Position numbers and translations under genes: made by a program. 60,000 nt of DNA from Gnetum montanum (Eukaryota; Streptophyta; Gnetopsida; Gnetales; Gnetaceae). Every line of letters begins with the position of its first letter. Within the stretch, counting starts at the first letter, position 1. The notes beneath the pieces are model-generated. The model did not search any database. It was not told the DNA's origin and worked only from the letters and a program-made list of their open reading frames with translations. Positions 43,959 to 57,072 of the stretch are shown here, piece by piece. The stretch covers positions 1,358,273 through 1,418,272 of the forward strand of contig MNCI01016273.1 in the NCBI GenBank assembly GCA_015680685.1, given 5' to 3'.

Positions 43959-46733
43959 TTATGTAGTGTCGAGTGGTGGTGGCTCCTATGATGATTTTTA
44001 CAATGGTTTCTCATGCATTAGTGATGGCTGTCACTGTCCTACCACTACTACTACTACTACTCTCAATTAAAATACATCAATTAATGTTTGATCTTCTCTT
44101 TTTTGTGCATAAACATGGATTATCAAAGTAAGTTCACCTAAATTAGTTATTACAGACACCTCCCAAAGATATGATAGAGTTACGAATATCTTGTGTTCAT
44201 TGAAAAACAAGAAAATGAATTGTTTGTATTTGACATTGAATGAATTGATAGTATCATTTATCTTATGGTAGTTTTCCATCCTCTAGGTAAGATTTATACC
44301 AATAGTCCTCTGATCTTCAAATCTTATCTTTAATATCTTTAGCTTTATGTTACTAGTTTCTAGCTTCTATTGCACTTCCTTGTGAAGATTGTATTCATTC
44401 TTATACAATAATTATGATCTATTAACTTAATTTTCCAACTCTATCCTTGGTTTCCTAGTAGTAACATTGCTAAATTAGCATAGCAAAGGTTGGTGAGCTT
44501 AATGTATTTATTCATTTCTTCTATCAACAACTCCATGTAGAACTCAACTTGATTATATACATTTAGTTCATCAAGGATGGGTTGCAATGCATTACCTTAG
44601 AGTTGGCAGAGTGTTTGATACATTTTTTTCTTGGCTAATCAAATCTCTTTTTTATTGATCTCCTTCTAAATGCTAACCAAGTTCCTATAATGATTTTTGA
44701 GTTTTTTTATATTTCAGGACCTCATTATTCTAGGTGGTGATCTCAATTGTTGATTTTTAGTGGATGGAATACATCTCCTCCATGGAAAGATTTATATTCT
44801 ATGTTGTCAACCTTTGTATATTCATGTTAAATTTTGGTAACAACTCTGTTAGTGCTTAAGGTATTTTTCTATTTGTTCCTTTTACTTCTCTACCTTAAGT
44901 AGCATTCTATTCTCTTTATACAATTTCTTGTTTTCCTTAGATACTATGAAAAGCCTCTTATTTTCTCCATTCAACATTGCTATTATTAAGAATGCATCCT
45001 AGGTGACTTTTTCCTTCTCCATCTCAACTTGCTACTCATTTTCCATGAGTTTTTTAAATGTTTCATTTCTTATAAGGCTTGTTTGATGGAGAATATGATT
45101 AAATAAGTGGATATAGCTATTAATTTTTGGTTACGTAAAGTAACCTCTTGAATTTAATTTTTAACTATGAAAAAATTATCTCTTATATTGATGAGTGAAG
45201 ACTAAGTAGAGGATATATCTTATGAAATGTCAAAGACATCCAAAATTGATGGTCCAACATTGATCAATCTCTCTAGCACTTTTTCATGTTGTGCCATATT
45301 CATTTGTTATGGTCAAACTCCTATAGATATTTCAATGTTTTCTATTATAATAAAATTATGAATTTGTGCTATAGGAACCTTCAATGCTTCATCTATGCAA
45401 TCCACCACCACCTCTATTGTTGTTACTTTCTTTTCTAGGAACTATGACTACTATTGCTCCTTCTCTTTCTCAAGCATCATGAAGAAGATTTCAACATTTT
45501 CCAAAATGTTTGGAAATTTTTCTATAGGTAGGGATATTAAAACTCCTTAAGTAGTTGGGTTGGATTACACAATAACTTGCTTTTGTTTTGTAGTGAATAA
45601 TTTATAGATAACATCTACTACAATCTAATGGTTTCTACAACTTAATTTAGATGGCTCATGGTTGGATGATTATCTTTCTCTCATCCTACAAGTGGTTAGC
45701 ATGATGTTTGTCATTACTCTTTTTATACCACAATACTTGAGGTTTCCACAACACCCCTCATTTCTATCAATGGAGGTAGAACCTTTTCTTTAAGGATTAG
45801 TGGTGGATTCTATTTTATCATTTCTTACCATGATGTTGTTGTGGCCTTTTAGAGTATGTCATTGGTATAGCATATGATTCCTTTCATTTTGTAGAGTTTT
45901 AGATCAACCATGAAAAATGGAAAATATTCCTATCTTGCTCATTATCTTTGAAGTACTTTTCAATTTCTAAGAAGATGAGCTAGGGCAAGTTGATGAATAT
46001 TTAGCTAGTAATTGCTACACATGTCCTAGTCGAGAAGGATGTGATTTTACTAGCTCATACTGTTAGATTAAGATGGTATAATGTTATCTTGAAAGTATAT
46101 TCCCTGAGCTTGGGTGAGTTTGTTATATTCCTCGTTCATAACATAAAATTGTCACCTCCACTCTTTCTTGCTCTTATAGTTAAATTGTTTGGGTATCTCT
46201 ATGGCTTGTGTGCTAATGTTAAAATGTCTCAAGGTGTTAGTAATAAGATTCATAAAGTAGGATATGATAATATCCTTAATCTTCATTATAACATCTATTT
46301 GGCACTTGTTCTAAAAGACATATTTCTCTGAAACATCATTCTCCACTTGTTAATATGATACATCATAGTGGTAATGCCTATAATTAATTCTAGACTCATA
46401 GGAAGTGAACTTTATGAAGGACTCAAAGCTTGATGCTTACAGGATAGAGCTTTGGATTTCTTTTGTTTTGATATTTTCTAGACATGCCTCTATCAATGTG
46501 ACTTCTAGGCTAGGCCTAGGTCTAGATACTCTATCTTACCTTAATTGTACTATCTTTGTAGTGGAAATATAATTGACAAATTCCTCTTTAGGCTTATCTT
46601 TAATGGTTCTATTCATATGTGTGGCTTCTAGTTATGATTTTGGTTATCTACGACCCTATTTGCATCCTCCTCTTAGTCTTTCCTATATTATTTATAACAA
46701 ACCACCTACCTTTGGGACTCTTTTGGATGCCAT
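43959..46733 (-). pseudogene. Accessory ORF of E4
   Basis: The start at 46733 reads MASKRVPK and the end EPPPLDTT with stop at 43959-43961, so both ends match the family. The interior carries many stops; coiled-coil and transposon-protein-like segments are recognisable only by DNA comparison with E1 and E3. The length (about 925 codons) agrees with E3. Confidence 0.65.
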
Positions 46734-47861
46734 TTGCAATCACATGAATGATCAATCATTCATTTTTAGTCATTATTTCTAAGTGTTATAAGCCTTGATC
46801 ATTCTTGAAATTGGCTTAAATTTGAAAATTTAGCAATAATATATCTAATTTATTGTAGTATATTATCTTAGAGGTCCTAAGGTAGCTAGTTATCCTTAAT
46901 TTTTACATTATTTTAATCATTATTAGCATTACCTCCATGACCTAGAACTCAACTCTAGAAGCTCCTAGTTTTTGGAATGAGTTTAATTAGATGTCTAGTT
47001 TACAAGATATCGCTATTGAAATGCTCAAGCTCTCAAAAATGACAAAAAATCCTCTTGAAAACTAAGAGACATAGAAAACATGGCTAAGTATCATGGGTAT
47101 ATATAGTATTATTCCCCACATTGATGCTACTAAATCAATGGATCTTTATTGATGTATGATCCTACATTAATGTAGCAACATCAATGAGGATATTGTAGCT
47201 AATTTTCTTTGATTTTTCATGAATTTTTGTGGGAATTTCTTAATATTTTTAGTGTTAAATGAAAGTTGAAAGAAGGTTTAATAGGTGTGAAAGCTATAAG
47301 GACAATGAGAATAGATGTGGTTGATGAGTAGAAAGATTGGAAAAGCATAAAGCATTAAAATTTGGATTGCCAAAGTGTCATTAGAAAAAATTAGTAAGAA
47401 AATGAACAAATGATGATGTGAAATAATCAATTGAACTATGATTTAATGTCATGTGTATGCAAAGATGGTTCATACACTAGATATCAAAGAGTTATACAAG
47501 TAGATTATCCTCAAAGCATTCTCCTATCCAAAATGCCCTTATATAACTATCTCACAAGATATTTGTGAGCAAATTGAAGATTGAGTGTTGATGAAGATTA
47601 TGTTGCATAACCACATAATAACTGTTATTGGGACCATGCACTATAGTAAATAAAAACCATCAAGATCATAATTATATGCAACAGTGAGGTAAAATGGAAT
47701 GAGAAGGGATTATAGAGATTGGTATGTGAGATATCTTATCATATTTGTAATAGGTTCTTATGCTAGTTATGATCAAAATAATCATCATATCTATTTCTCA
47801 AAGTTCAAAATGAAGTCCATATCTTTCCCAATGACATCATATTATGTCATCTTAGGCTTAC
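46734..47861 (-). other. E4 spacer, left part
   Basis: Contains the TATA/repeat module (47090-47215) and the conserved 'AAAATGCCCTTATATAACTATC' block near 47538 and 'GGGATTATAGAGATTGGTATGTGAG' near 47706, ending at the E3 insertion. Confidence 0.7.
47090..47215 (-). promoter_or_regulatory. U3-like module inside E4 spacer
   Basis: TGGGTATATATAGTATT (47096-47110) followed by ACATTGATGCTAC, ATTGATGTATG, ATTAATGTAGCAACATCAATGAGG. The E4 U3 has ATTAATGTTGTTGCATTGATGAAG. Same layout as in E1, E3 and the outer element. Confidence 0.45.
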
Positions 47862-48707
47862 TGATGAGCAGTGAGGTACCCCTACACTCAACCATATGAA
47901 TACAAGTGTGTACATGCCATCTAGTCAAACTCTGCAGATGGACTACTTGTGGCACCTAGATAGTTACACATTAATCGTAATTAGCTATCTTCCCACCTAG
48001 ACTAATATTTTCTTTGTCATGTATGGTTTAGTCTAGAGTGAGGTGTATGATGTGATTTCTAATACTATGTTACTCCTCAAGACAATGAGAAATAACTTGA
48101 GTAAACTAATAGACAATGGAATATAAACTCTAAGCTAGCCTAAGTGTGATAAGCATCTATCCTTAATCATGCTTATGCATCTTGGACTTCATGTACTACT
48201 TCTAGGATTACCAAGCACACATCACTCGAAGAACTACTTGATACACTACTGGGTTTCCATGTAGTGACACTTAAATGTTCATGATCAAGACATACTCATT
48301 CCACATTAACAATATAAATAGTAAATGATGATAAAGAAATATTAACCAAGAAAGCATTAAATGATACAATTAAGCAATTAAAAACTAAGTGAATGCAACA
48401 ATGATGGAGTAATCTTGATCTTTATTAACAATTGTATGCATGTCCAAATATGTCACACTCAAACAAAGGTTCCATACAATTACAAGCATCACACTGTGGG
48501 CATGCACTTGAAAAAGGAACTAAAAACTAACTAAAAATTAACAAAAAGACATGACCCTCAAGACTTACCAAAAAACTCCCTTCCTATGTGCCTGAGTTCT
48601 ATATTTATAGGCTAACACAGGAATCACGATATTGTGTATATGATATCATTACCCAGGCTGCGATATTGTGTACTTGATATCGGGGCTTGGGAAACCATGA
48701 TTCATCA
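47862..48707 (-). mobile_element. 3' LTR of E3
   Basis: Starts TGATGAGCAGTGAGG, ends GATTCATCA, then TACCCCCTTGAC. AATAAAG near 48421, TATA near 48600 (CTATATTTATAGG). U3 carries CGATATTGTGTATATGATATC and GCGATATTGTGTACTTGATATC, an imperfect direct repeat. Confidence 0.92.
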
Positions 48708-48893
48708 TACCCCCTTGACTAAATAAAAACTTGTCCTCAAGTTAAACAAAATATGAAACAAGTTCATTATATTACATAGTGGATAGGTATGGGATTATGG
48801 ATTGACTATGGATTATTTCATGTTGTAGTGTGGAATTAAACAAAATAAAATTGAAACACCAACACAGAATAAAAAATACAAAATTATTGAAAC

Positions 48894-51693
48894 TCATGTG
48901 GTTCCTAGTGGCAGTGGCTTCTCCATGGGCTTCTTCCCCTTATCCTATGCTCCAAGCTTTGGAAATGGATACCTATGAAGGAGCACCTAAAACTTTTCTT
49001 TTTCTATTTAGGGATCATGTGCCATCCATGCTAATCTTCTAATATTTGATGGAGTTGGTAGCTTACATGGACATGGTAGTTGTGGAAACATCTTATTTGC
49101 TTTGATGTACTAGGCTGCAAACAACTATCATTCCTCCTTGTAGGATCTGGCTTTATCTCTACATTCTTGATAATTTATGAGCCATGGAACCAAATCTGCT
49201 GGAATATCTTTTTGTCCTTAGTAGTTAGCTTTTACCACTTCTAACTCCAAATTTGCTACCTCCAATTTTTGTAGTGTTTTTTATGTTCAGTAGATTCTAC
49301 TTCATATTTGGCATAGGTGGCAGCTACCTACTTTTCTAACTTGGTCCTTGGGAATCCTGCTATTAATATGGTCATGTTGGCATACCATAGGTTTGTCAAC
49401 TCCATGTATTTAGTGAGATCTTGGATCTACAGGTCTTGGCTCTTTAATTCAGCTTAGTGGACAAAGGTGTAAGTGTCTAGTATGGTCCACTAGTAAGTGT
49501 TTTGAGCATTAAGACCATTGATATGGATCTTAGCCATATGGATCTCTTTTTCAATGATTTGCTTATACATCCCACTTGGTCTCAGAAATTTTCCTTTAGT
49601 TTTTCATCTTTCTTAGGTTCATTTTGTCACTCCCTTAGTTCAATGACTATCTTCTAATGGATGGCACATACCTTCTCCATTGAGATGGTCTTGTTCTATT
49701 TGGCTAAGCAATTTATGTCTTGGTTGATCCTTATTAGTTATTCTCACATTCGTGAAAAAAATTTCTTGAGATCATTCTTTTGTTTTTCAATTATTGTCAA
49801 CCGAAGATTCTTGATAGTAAGGAGTTTATTTTCTTCTTATAAGGCCTTGAGTGCTTTTACATGTGCATATGTTTGGGCTTGTGTTTTTGAAGCATCCCAA
49901 TCAACCTTCTCCTTTTCCATTACTAGCTTTTTATTCTCTTATAATAATTTATTCAGTTAATCTATCCTAAATAATTCTAGCTGGTCAACTAGGATAAGTT
50001 GGGATAGATCCCATTATGTAGCTTGTAGGGCAACAAACTTTTCCTGACGTCTTTTCAACTCATCTTCTACGTGTTTAGCCCTAACTTCAACCATAACCAT
50101 CTTTCCCTTCATAGAAATGAGGTCTAATTGTGCTGCTATGACATCTTGAGGGATGTCAAATAAGGACATCATTACTTATCCTATTTGTAGCAAATGATCC
50201 AGAGAATCCTCATGTTCCATAGGAATTATCAAGGGATTGGCTAGAACTTGAGCATTGTGTGATCCTGTGAGATCCACTAATGGCACAACAGAGATGTTAA
50301 ATGAATCTTTGATGTGGTTTGCAATCACTGCTACTACTTTGACTACATTCTGGTGTTGCATGATCACTACTGTGGCACCTTCACTAGTTTCTAATTGCAC
50401 TTGAAAAGATGAAGCATTCTTAGAAATCTGTTGTGAGCAATGTAACTTCCCTTCTCTTGTTTGTATCAAGACCTCATCCCATACTTAATTGATTAAGATC
50501 ATGAGCTATATGACATCATCAATTACCTTGAAGAGGTTGGGCTCATCACAACTTCCCCAATTGACCATTTCTACGATGGCCCTAAGATGGCTCATCGATA
50601 GTTAGTAATCTTAAGGTGGTGGTGGTGGTTATTCTTGTTGGCCTGAGGGCTATGTGTTAGGCCTTGCTTCCTATTGTTGACTAGGTCTCATGTCTAGAAG
50701 TTGGCTAGGCCTTTCTGTTTGAGGTGCAATGAGCCTAACCATCTACTCTTATTCAGGCTTTAGTGTTTTACCAACATCTTTCCTTAGTGTTGGTGGTTTT
50801 AGTAATTTGGCATATGAGGCATTTTGAGCTTTTCTAGGGATGTCATTAGTGTACCCCCAGAATTTCAAAATGCTAGCATAGCTTCCTGATTAGATAGGGG
50901 AAGGGCAATACAAACTTTCCATTCTTGTGTTCTTTGAACTACCTCAATATTTTTGTTAGATATAAATGAGGTAGATTGGCATCAACCTTTCCCATGAAGA
51001 TTGCACTTCCTCTGGCTGCATAGGTGAAGATCCTATTTAGTCCGTTTGTTGGGAACATGTGGTAGGTGCCAATTTTGAAATAGATTCTCTCTTCAAGGAT
51101 GAGTTATCCATATGTTTTTCCTCCTTGACATATGCCCTCTTTATCCATACTTTTCATACATCAGCATCAGAGTGGGTGGACAGATGAGTAACTTTGGACC
51201 CTATATTTATAAGATTTAGAACTTCTAAAATGGCCTTTATAGAAAACTCAACTAAAATTCCACCAATGTTAGCAGTGGTGGCTTCCTCTTTATTATGCCA
51301 AAATTGATAAGTTTCTCCCAAATACCATTCATCACTTTCTTAGAGGATAGGCCATTGTGGACATCCTTTGAGTTGATCTTTGATCAGCTCAAGGGAAAAT
51401 TCGGTAAAAGGTCCAAAATGAAGTTCCATGATCACTTCAGTTGATGTGGACCATTTTTGAATTACTTGAACACATTTTGGTGATAATGTGAGATGTTGTC
51501 CTTATTTAGGTACCCTACATTCTCCACCTTCTACTTGCCAAGATTGTGTACTAATAAGGGTTTCTTGATGGATGCTGAATGATTATGCCTCCTGTTCTAC
51601 ATGTTTTGTGAGAGGTCCTTGGCCTCTACCTCTCCTTGGGCATTTGGATGCACCTTGAAAGGGTCCTTCCTATTGTCCTCATTTAGGGGCCAT
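48894..51693 (-). pseudogene. Accessory ORF of E3
   Basis: 2800 nt, about 930 codons with scattered stops. The N-terminus is MAPK then a Gln/Gly/Pro-rich basic stretch as in E2. About residues 70-130: a region ending EWYLGET, then FWHNKEE and IGGILVEFSIKAI. About 170-290: transposon-protein-like domain with the LKRESISKLAPTT stretch and a PSPI.SGSYASILKF segment, followed by GYTNDIPRKAQNASYAK. Segment 50176-50469 is open (QISKNASSFQVQLETSEGAT). A coiled-coil region follows at about 49950-49500. The end reads KGKKPMEKPLPLGTT with stop at 48894-48896. Its place between the spacer and the polypurine tract is the one env-like or other extra ORFs occupy in plant Ty3 elements, but no signal peptide or membrane span is evident. 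Confidence 0.75.
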
Positions 51694-53699
51694 CTATAAT
51701 CACATCGAGATTAATTGTTAGTAAGGTTACTTAACAAAATATAATTATCTTATACCTTACTCATTGCCTTTAATAAATTTTGAATTCTTTCCCAGTGTGA
51801 TTTCAAAGTTAGAAATTATCAAGGAAATCTCCCTAAAAGTTTTAATGTCAGGCTCAATTTGATTAGGTGACTCGAATAATAATTTTTATGATTTGGGTGA
51901 GGAAATAAAATTAGTTTGGCATAAGTTCTTAGCATTTCTTAAGGTCACTTACCCTTATAATATCCTTTAGGTGACAAAAAATTTCAGAAAATTTATGCAC
52001 AAATTGGAGTGTATCCCTCTCCCATGACTAAGTGAAACACTCTAGGTTTAAGTGGGTTTGATTGGAAGGGAAATCAAAGCATTAACGAGCAAGATATTAG
52101 TAGTTAAATGTTAGACACACAAAGCGTGAAAAATCATGGAAGAAAATTACAACTCCCCTTGCCTCAAGATTTGAAAATGACTTCTACATGCATGGGTGGC
52201 CCATATATATAGGTTTTATAGACGCAATATCACATACATGCTAGTGCGGACCTAATATCGCATTAGACCCAATACCAGGTGCCGATATCACATCCCATCC
52301 AGAATAGGATACTTAGTAAAATTGATGAATTTTTGAGTTTTCATGGCCAAAAATGAAGGATTTAAGGTAGCTTTGAAAGGTTTGTGGTAATGTTAGGTAG
52401 GCATTAAGGCACCAAAAGTGTAATAAAGTGGAATTATACAATGAATTTCTTGAATAGGATGAGGAAAAACATACATGTATTGGTGCATAGGAACGTTTGG
52501 GTTGAAATGATAATACAGGAAAGAATATATTCAATAATGTAGTACTCAGAGGGTATAAGATGATGTGGTGGTGTGCAATAAGTACAAATTACAAAAGTTA
52601 TGCATGTGGATCCTCCCAAAGTAGGTTCCAACCTATCACACCCTTATGTAACCATACCTTAAAATGTCCATAGGTACTAGAAGGGTTAAATGTAATATGC
52701 ACCGATGCAACAAAACACACACATGTTAAATATCATCGTGATGAGGTATGAATTCTATGCTACACAAGAAACAAGTTAGAAATACTTGGATAGTGGGATG
52801 GAAGGATTTGTAGAAGGGATTGTAGAGATTGGGACATGAGGTAACTTATCCTATGCACAATGAATCCAAAGTGTTGTGCATGCATGATTAATGTACTATT
52901 CGCCTTTCACTCTGAGATCAATACTAGGTCCATACCTCTAATCAATGACATCACATTGTTTCATCCAATGATAAACAACCATAAGGGCATCATGATAGTA
53001 ACGTGTACAATCACTTGGCATTTTGCACAAGGGAGTAGTCATTTGAATTTATTTATGGAACATTTTTTTTTATCTTTCCTTTGCTGTGTTTCTTCTTTCT
53101 TCTTCTTCTTTTTTCTTCTAGCCACTTTGGCACTTTGTCTTTTCCAAAAGTGATTCGAAGAAGCTGGCAACCTTTAGGCATGGGTGTATGTCTTTCTAGT
53201 GGGACCTCTCAAAACAACATTGAGTTCCTTTATGGAGTGCCTTATCACAACTCTTACTTCCATTTTCTATTAGATCTACAAATATTTTAGTACAACCAAG
53301 CTGAATGATAGCACATACAACTCTCACCAACGAAAATCCACAAATCCCCTTGATGTCACACCCTTTCCATTTCCTCTTAGTCCATTTCTCATTGCTTTGG
53401 ACATAATGAGTACAAGGTTACTTTAAGTTTAAATGATGACAAGAATATCATTGTACCCATAGTAGAACCTCTTATTAATAGAATGGATGGGTGGATGTTG
53501 TGGGCTTATTATCTAAATAATTAGTCACCTGTGACTTGATAGTATAGAACAACACCTCAACTAATAGGTCACATGAGTATTTTACAGATGAGATTACCCT
53601 CAAAAAGATAAAATGACAAATTAAAAGATGAAAAATTAGAGAACAAAAATTTGGAAAAAATTTGTAAAACCAAAGAAAAGGAAAAACATTTACTAATTC
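51694..53699 (-). other. E3 spacer
   Basis: Two-kilobase conserved non-coding spacer: TATA/repeat module 52195-52305, 'CACACCCTTATGTAACCATACC' near 52637, 'GGGATTGTAGAGATTGGGACATGAGG' near 52817, T-rich tract 53060-53115, and 'AGTAGAACCTCTTATTAATAG' near 53461. Confidence 0.75.
52195..52305 (-). promoter_or_regulatory. U3-like module inside E3 spacer
   Basis: CCATATATATAGG (52201-52213) followed by GCAATATCACATAC, CTAATATCGCATTAG and GCCGATATCACATCC. The E3 U3 has the related CGATATTGTG and GATATC words beside its TATA box. Transcription on the element strand from here would begin about 480 bases upstream of the accessory ORF start. Activity is inferred. Confidence 0.5.
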
Positions 53700-56073
53700 T
53701 ACATATTGGAATGGGGTTTATCCCCCATGACTAAACCTTAGATCATGAAAATAATTAATAAATGAAAAGTTTGGATCCATGCATGTTGGAAATATTGGGG
53801 TCTAGTCATATCCAAACCACTGGGTGTCTTTTGATGTGGTGGTAGGAATGTACCCAAATTGGGGTTCACAAACTTCACTAATGTAGGCATAGTGGGGAAA
53901 ATTATAAGATGTGGTCATGTGATAAGGATCTAGCCCACTATGGCACCTATGACCATAAGATGGTATGCAAGGATCAATATGCCTCTTCATGTTTTCTTAT
54001 TCATTGGTCTGCATGGTTTTTGGAGTGTTGTTTGATGGCCTAGGTAAGGTAATAAGAGGTGTTGAGTTTGAAGAAGAAGGTGCATCATAGTACTAGGTTT
54101 GTGCTGAGATGGAGGATGCAATGGTTTCAATACCATGTTGTCTCTTTCTATGGCCACATCTAAAGAAAGAACGCTTCTAATGTTGTGAAGGATTTCCACT
54201 ACTATTAATAGTAGCAGCACAAGTAATGTTCATTGGTTGGTGTTGTGGTGAAAAACCTTCTAGTACTATTGGTGGTGATGTAAAAGGAGGTGAATGATGA
54301 GAATATTGAGGGCAAGGAGAACTGGAAGGAACATGAGGTGGTGATCCTATGGGAGAGGACATGGGTTGATAGTACTCAGGAGAATGATAATAATTATGTG
54401 AAGTAGAAGATGTTGATCAAGTTGGAGAAATAGGATGTTGAACATAATAAGCGCTTGGTGTTGGGGCATACCAAGGTTGAGGCCAGTTTGGCAATGATCT
54501 CCTCCATAACTAGGAATTTTTCTAGTATGTTTGAACACAATTCTTCTGTACAAAATTTGGATGTAGCATTCTTTCCTAATGATCATGTAGATGTGACAAG
54601 ATTTGGCATTAGCCTTTAGGGTGATCATACAGGAAAAAATTGCATTGATACTTATAATTTGTAGTTGAGCTCCTATCCTTATTTCCTTTAACCCTTCTTT
54701 TCCATTGTTGAATGGTGTTCTGTCCTGTTTCTTGGTTTGGCATCCTCTATTTGTTCTAGTTGTCAGAGTTATTGTGCATGGTTTTACCTCTAATAATATT
54801 TGCATATTCTCTACATGTTTCATGTACCTATTTTTCATCTTATTAATCTTTACCTTGATTTCATCTAGTGATTTTAGTATTGGAAAAGATGAAGATGGCT
54901 CCACCTCCTTGTGGTGAGTTGATTTCTCCTCCTCATGATTATGAACCTTCATTACTTTAAGAGTTTGATCCTGTTGAGATCTTTCAACATTCTCCCATTT
55001 GGCTATCTTCCTTCTTCTTTTTCTACTTTCTTAATAAGCTCTTGGAGTTGGTAGGTTCATAGCTCATATAGTTGTCTTGGGGCATACATCCCTAGGGTCT
55101 CCCTTGTTTTATTATGGAGCCCATCCATAATGTGATACATTAGCCTTTTCTAAAAGAACCCATGGCATGGGTAGTTATTTAATAATGAGTAATATCATTC
55201 TAAGGCCATGTCCAACGATTCATGTTTCCCTTATTTCCATTCTTGGATTTGTCTCCTCAAGGTTGATACTCTTGCATAGGTTTGATATCTTTCATTAAAA
55301 AGTTCTACCATTATCGGCCAATGGCAAATTGATTTTGGTTTCAAAGATCTATACCATAATTGTTCTTGGCCAACAAGTGTCATAGGAAAGAGCTTAAGTC
55401 TTTTCCACCCATTATCAATATTGTTCCATGTATAGGCATCGTAGAAGGCTTGAGAATGATGTTGCAAATCTAAATCATAGCCTCTTGAAAACTTGGAAAA
55501 GTTGTTTAAATCAAGCTTGGGTAGATGAATCTCCTTACAATGCTTACAGGATATTTGAACAACCTCTGTTATATGCATTAGGCTCTTAGTGGCCAACACG
55601 GGTTCATCATCACTAAATAAGTTGGGAGTTCATGAGTTGGGATGATGTTGTCTTTATTCATGTTGGCATTCTTGATTTTTCCTATGGGTTCGATTTTTAT
55701 TTCTACGCTAACCCCTTGAGGAATAGTCATCCATGTCATGACTTGACATTCAAAGAGTAGAGGAAGAGAAAGAACTAGAAGACTTGTCATGACTCTTGTA
55801 AGTCCTCCAATCATCCCCTGATGTACTCTTGGTAATCATTGAGAAGCTCCTAGGCCTTATGGGCCCCCTTTTCCTATGGGATGTCCCATCCTCACTAGAT
55901 GTGTCTAAGTTGGATGACAAGAGTCCTTGAGTATTTTCATGGTGTCCATGAACATATGAAACACCTGCATAAGATTTCATACTCCAAACTTCTTCTTCAT
56001 CATAAATTACATTGGATCTCCAATGAATTACCTCGCTAGATGTTGCATTATCATTACCCTATGAGAGAGACAT
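53700..56073 (-). pseudogene. gag-like ORF of E3
   Basis: Start at 56073 (MSL then a stop). Open part 55750-55980 includes VIHWRSN further upstream and a Ser-rich basic tail. 55231-55599 carries the gag domain: FYDAYTWNNIDNGWKRLKLF, GQEQLWYRSLKPKSI and LFNERYQTYARV. Knuckle-like QCNFFLYDHPKG.CQI near 54630. Segment 54347-54952 continues, with a Pro/Ser-rich stretch (SPIGSPPHVPSSSPCPQYS, 54300-54362), and the C-terminal module HIDPCIPSYGHRCHSG, NFPHYAYISEVCEPQ at 53802-53990. Several stops and shifts. Confidence 0.8.
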
Positions 56074-56190
56074 TGTCATGAATTGTGTGTGACTCAATTG
56101 AATTTAATTTCTTTTTTTTTGAAATATATATCATTAATACCTTATTACAATAATCTTGCATGATATAACTAATCTAGATAACTAGAACCA

Positions 56191-56209
56191 TCACTAGCAA
56201 CAGTGCCAA
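56191..56209 (-). other. Primer-binding site of E3
   Basis: TTGGCACTGTTGCTAGTGA on the element strand, immediately after the 5' LTR. Closest in the window to the TGGCGCCGTTGCC-type sites of plant Ty3 elements. Confidence 0.82.
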
Positions 56210-57072
56210 TGATGAGCGGTGAGGTATCCCTATGCTCAACTATACAAATACAAGTGTGTACGCATGATCCAGTTGAACTTTGCAGATGGACTAGTTGTGG
56301 CACCTAGATTATTATACGTTGATTGCAGTTTGTTTTCTTCCCACTAGACTAGTATTTAATTTATCACGTATGGTTTAGTCTAGAGTGAGGTGTGTGATGT
56401 GATTTCTAATACTCTGTTACTCCTAAAGACAATGAGAAATAACTTGAGTAAACTAACAGACAATGGAAAATAAACTCTAAGCTAGCCTAAGTGTGATGAG
56501 AATCTGTCCTTAATCAATCATATGCATCTTGGACTTCATGTACTAATTCTGGGATTACCAAGCACCCATCACTCAAAGCACTAGTTGATACGCTACTAGG
56601 TTACCGCGTAGTAACACTTAAACATTCATAATTAGAATGTACTCATTTTGCATTAACAATAGGAAGAGTAAATGATGATAAATAAATATTAACTAATAAA
56701 TAAATAAATAATAATTAACAATTAGACAATTAAAAACTAAGTGAATGCTACAATGATGGAGTAATCTTGATCTTTATTGTCGATTGTGTACATGTCCAAG
56801 TGCGTCACACTCAAACAAAGGTTCTATACAATTACAAGCGTCACACTGTGGGCATTCAATGAGAAAGGAACTGAAAACTAACTAAAAACTAATAAAAAGA
56901 CTTAACCCTAAAGACTTACAAAAAAACTCCCTTCTTGTGTGCCAGAGTGCTATATTTATAGGCTAACATAGGCATTACGATATCGTGTATACGATATCAT
57001 TACCCAAGCTACGATATTGCTTACCGGATATCGTATACCCAATATTGGGGCCTAGAAAAATACAATTCATCA
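56210..57072 (-). mobile_element. 5' LTR of E3
   Basis: Starts TGATGAGCGGTGAGG, ends AATTCATCA. TATA near 56951 (GCTATATTTATAGG), AATAAAG near 56770. U3 repeats: ACGATATCGTGTATACGATATC and ACGATATTGCTTACCGGATATC, better preserved here than in the 3' LTR. Confidence 0.92.

Larger units (their letters stand above)
47862..57072 (-). mobile_element. Element E3, complete pol-less LTR retrotransposon
   Basis: A 9211-bp element in the E4 spacer: LTRs 47862-48707 and 56210-57072, primer-binding site 56191-56209, gag 56073 to 53700, spacer 53699-51694, accessory ORF 51693 to 48894, polypurine tract 48708. Flanks CTTAC (47857-47861) and TCTAC (57073-57077) agree at three of five bases, so the target duplication has decayed or was altered. 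Together with E1 this defines the family's full-length form; internal sequence again leaves no room for protease, RT, RNase H or integrase. Confidence 0.92.
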
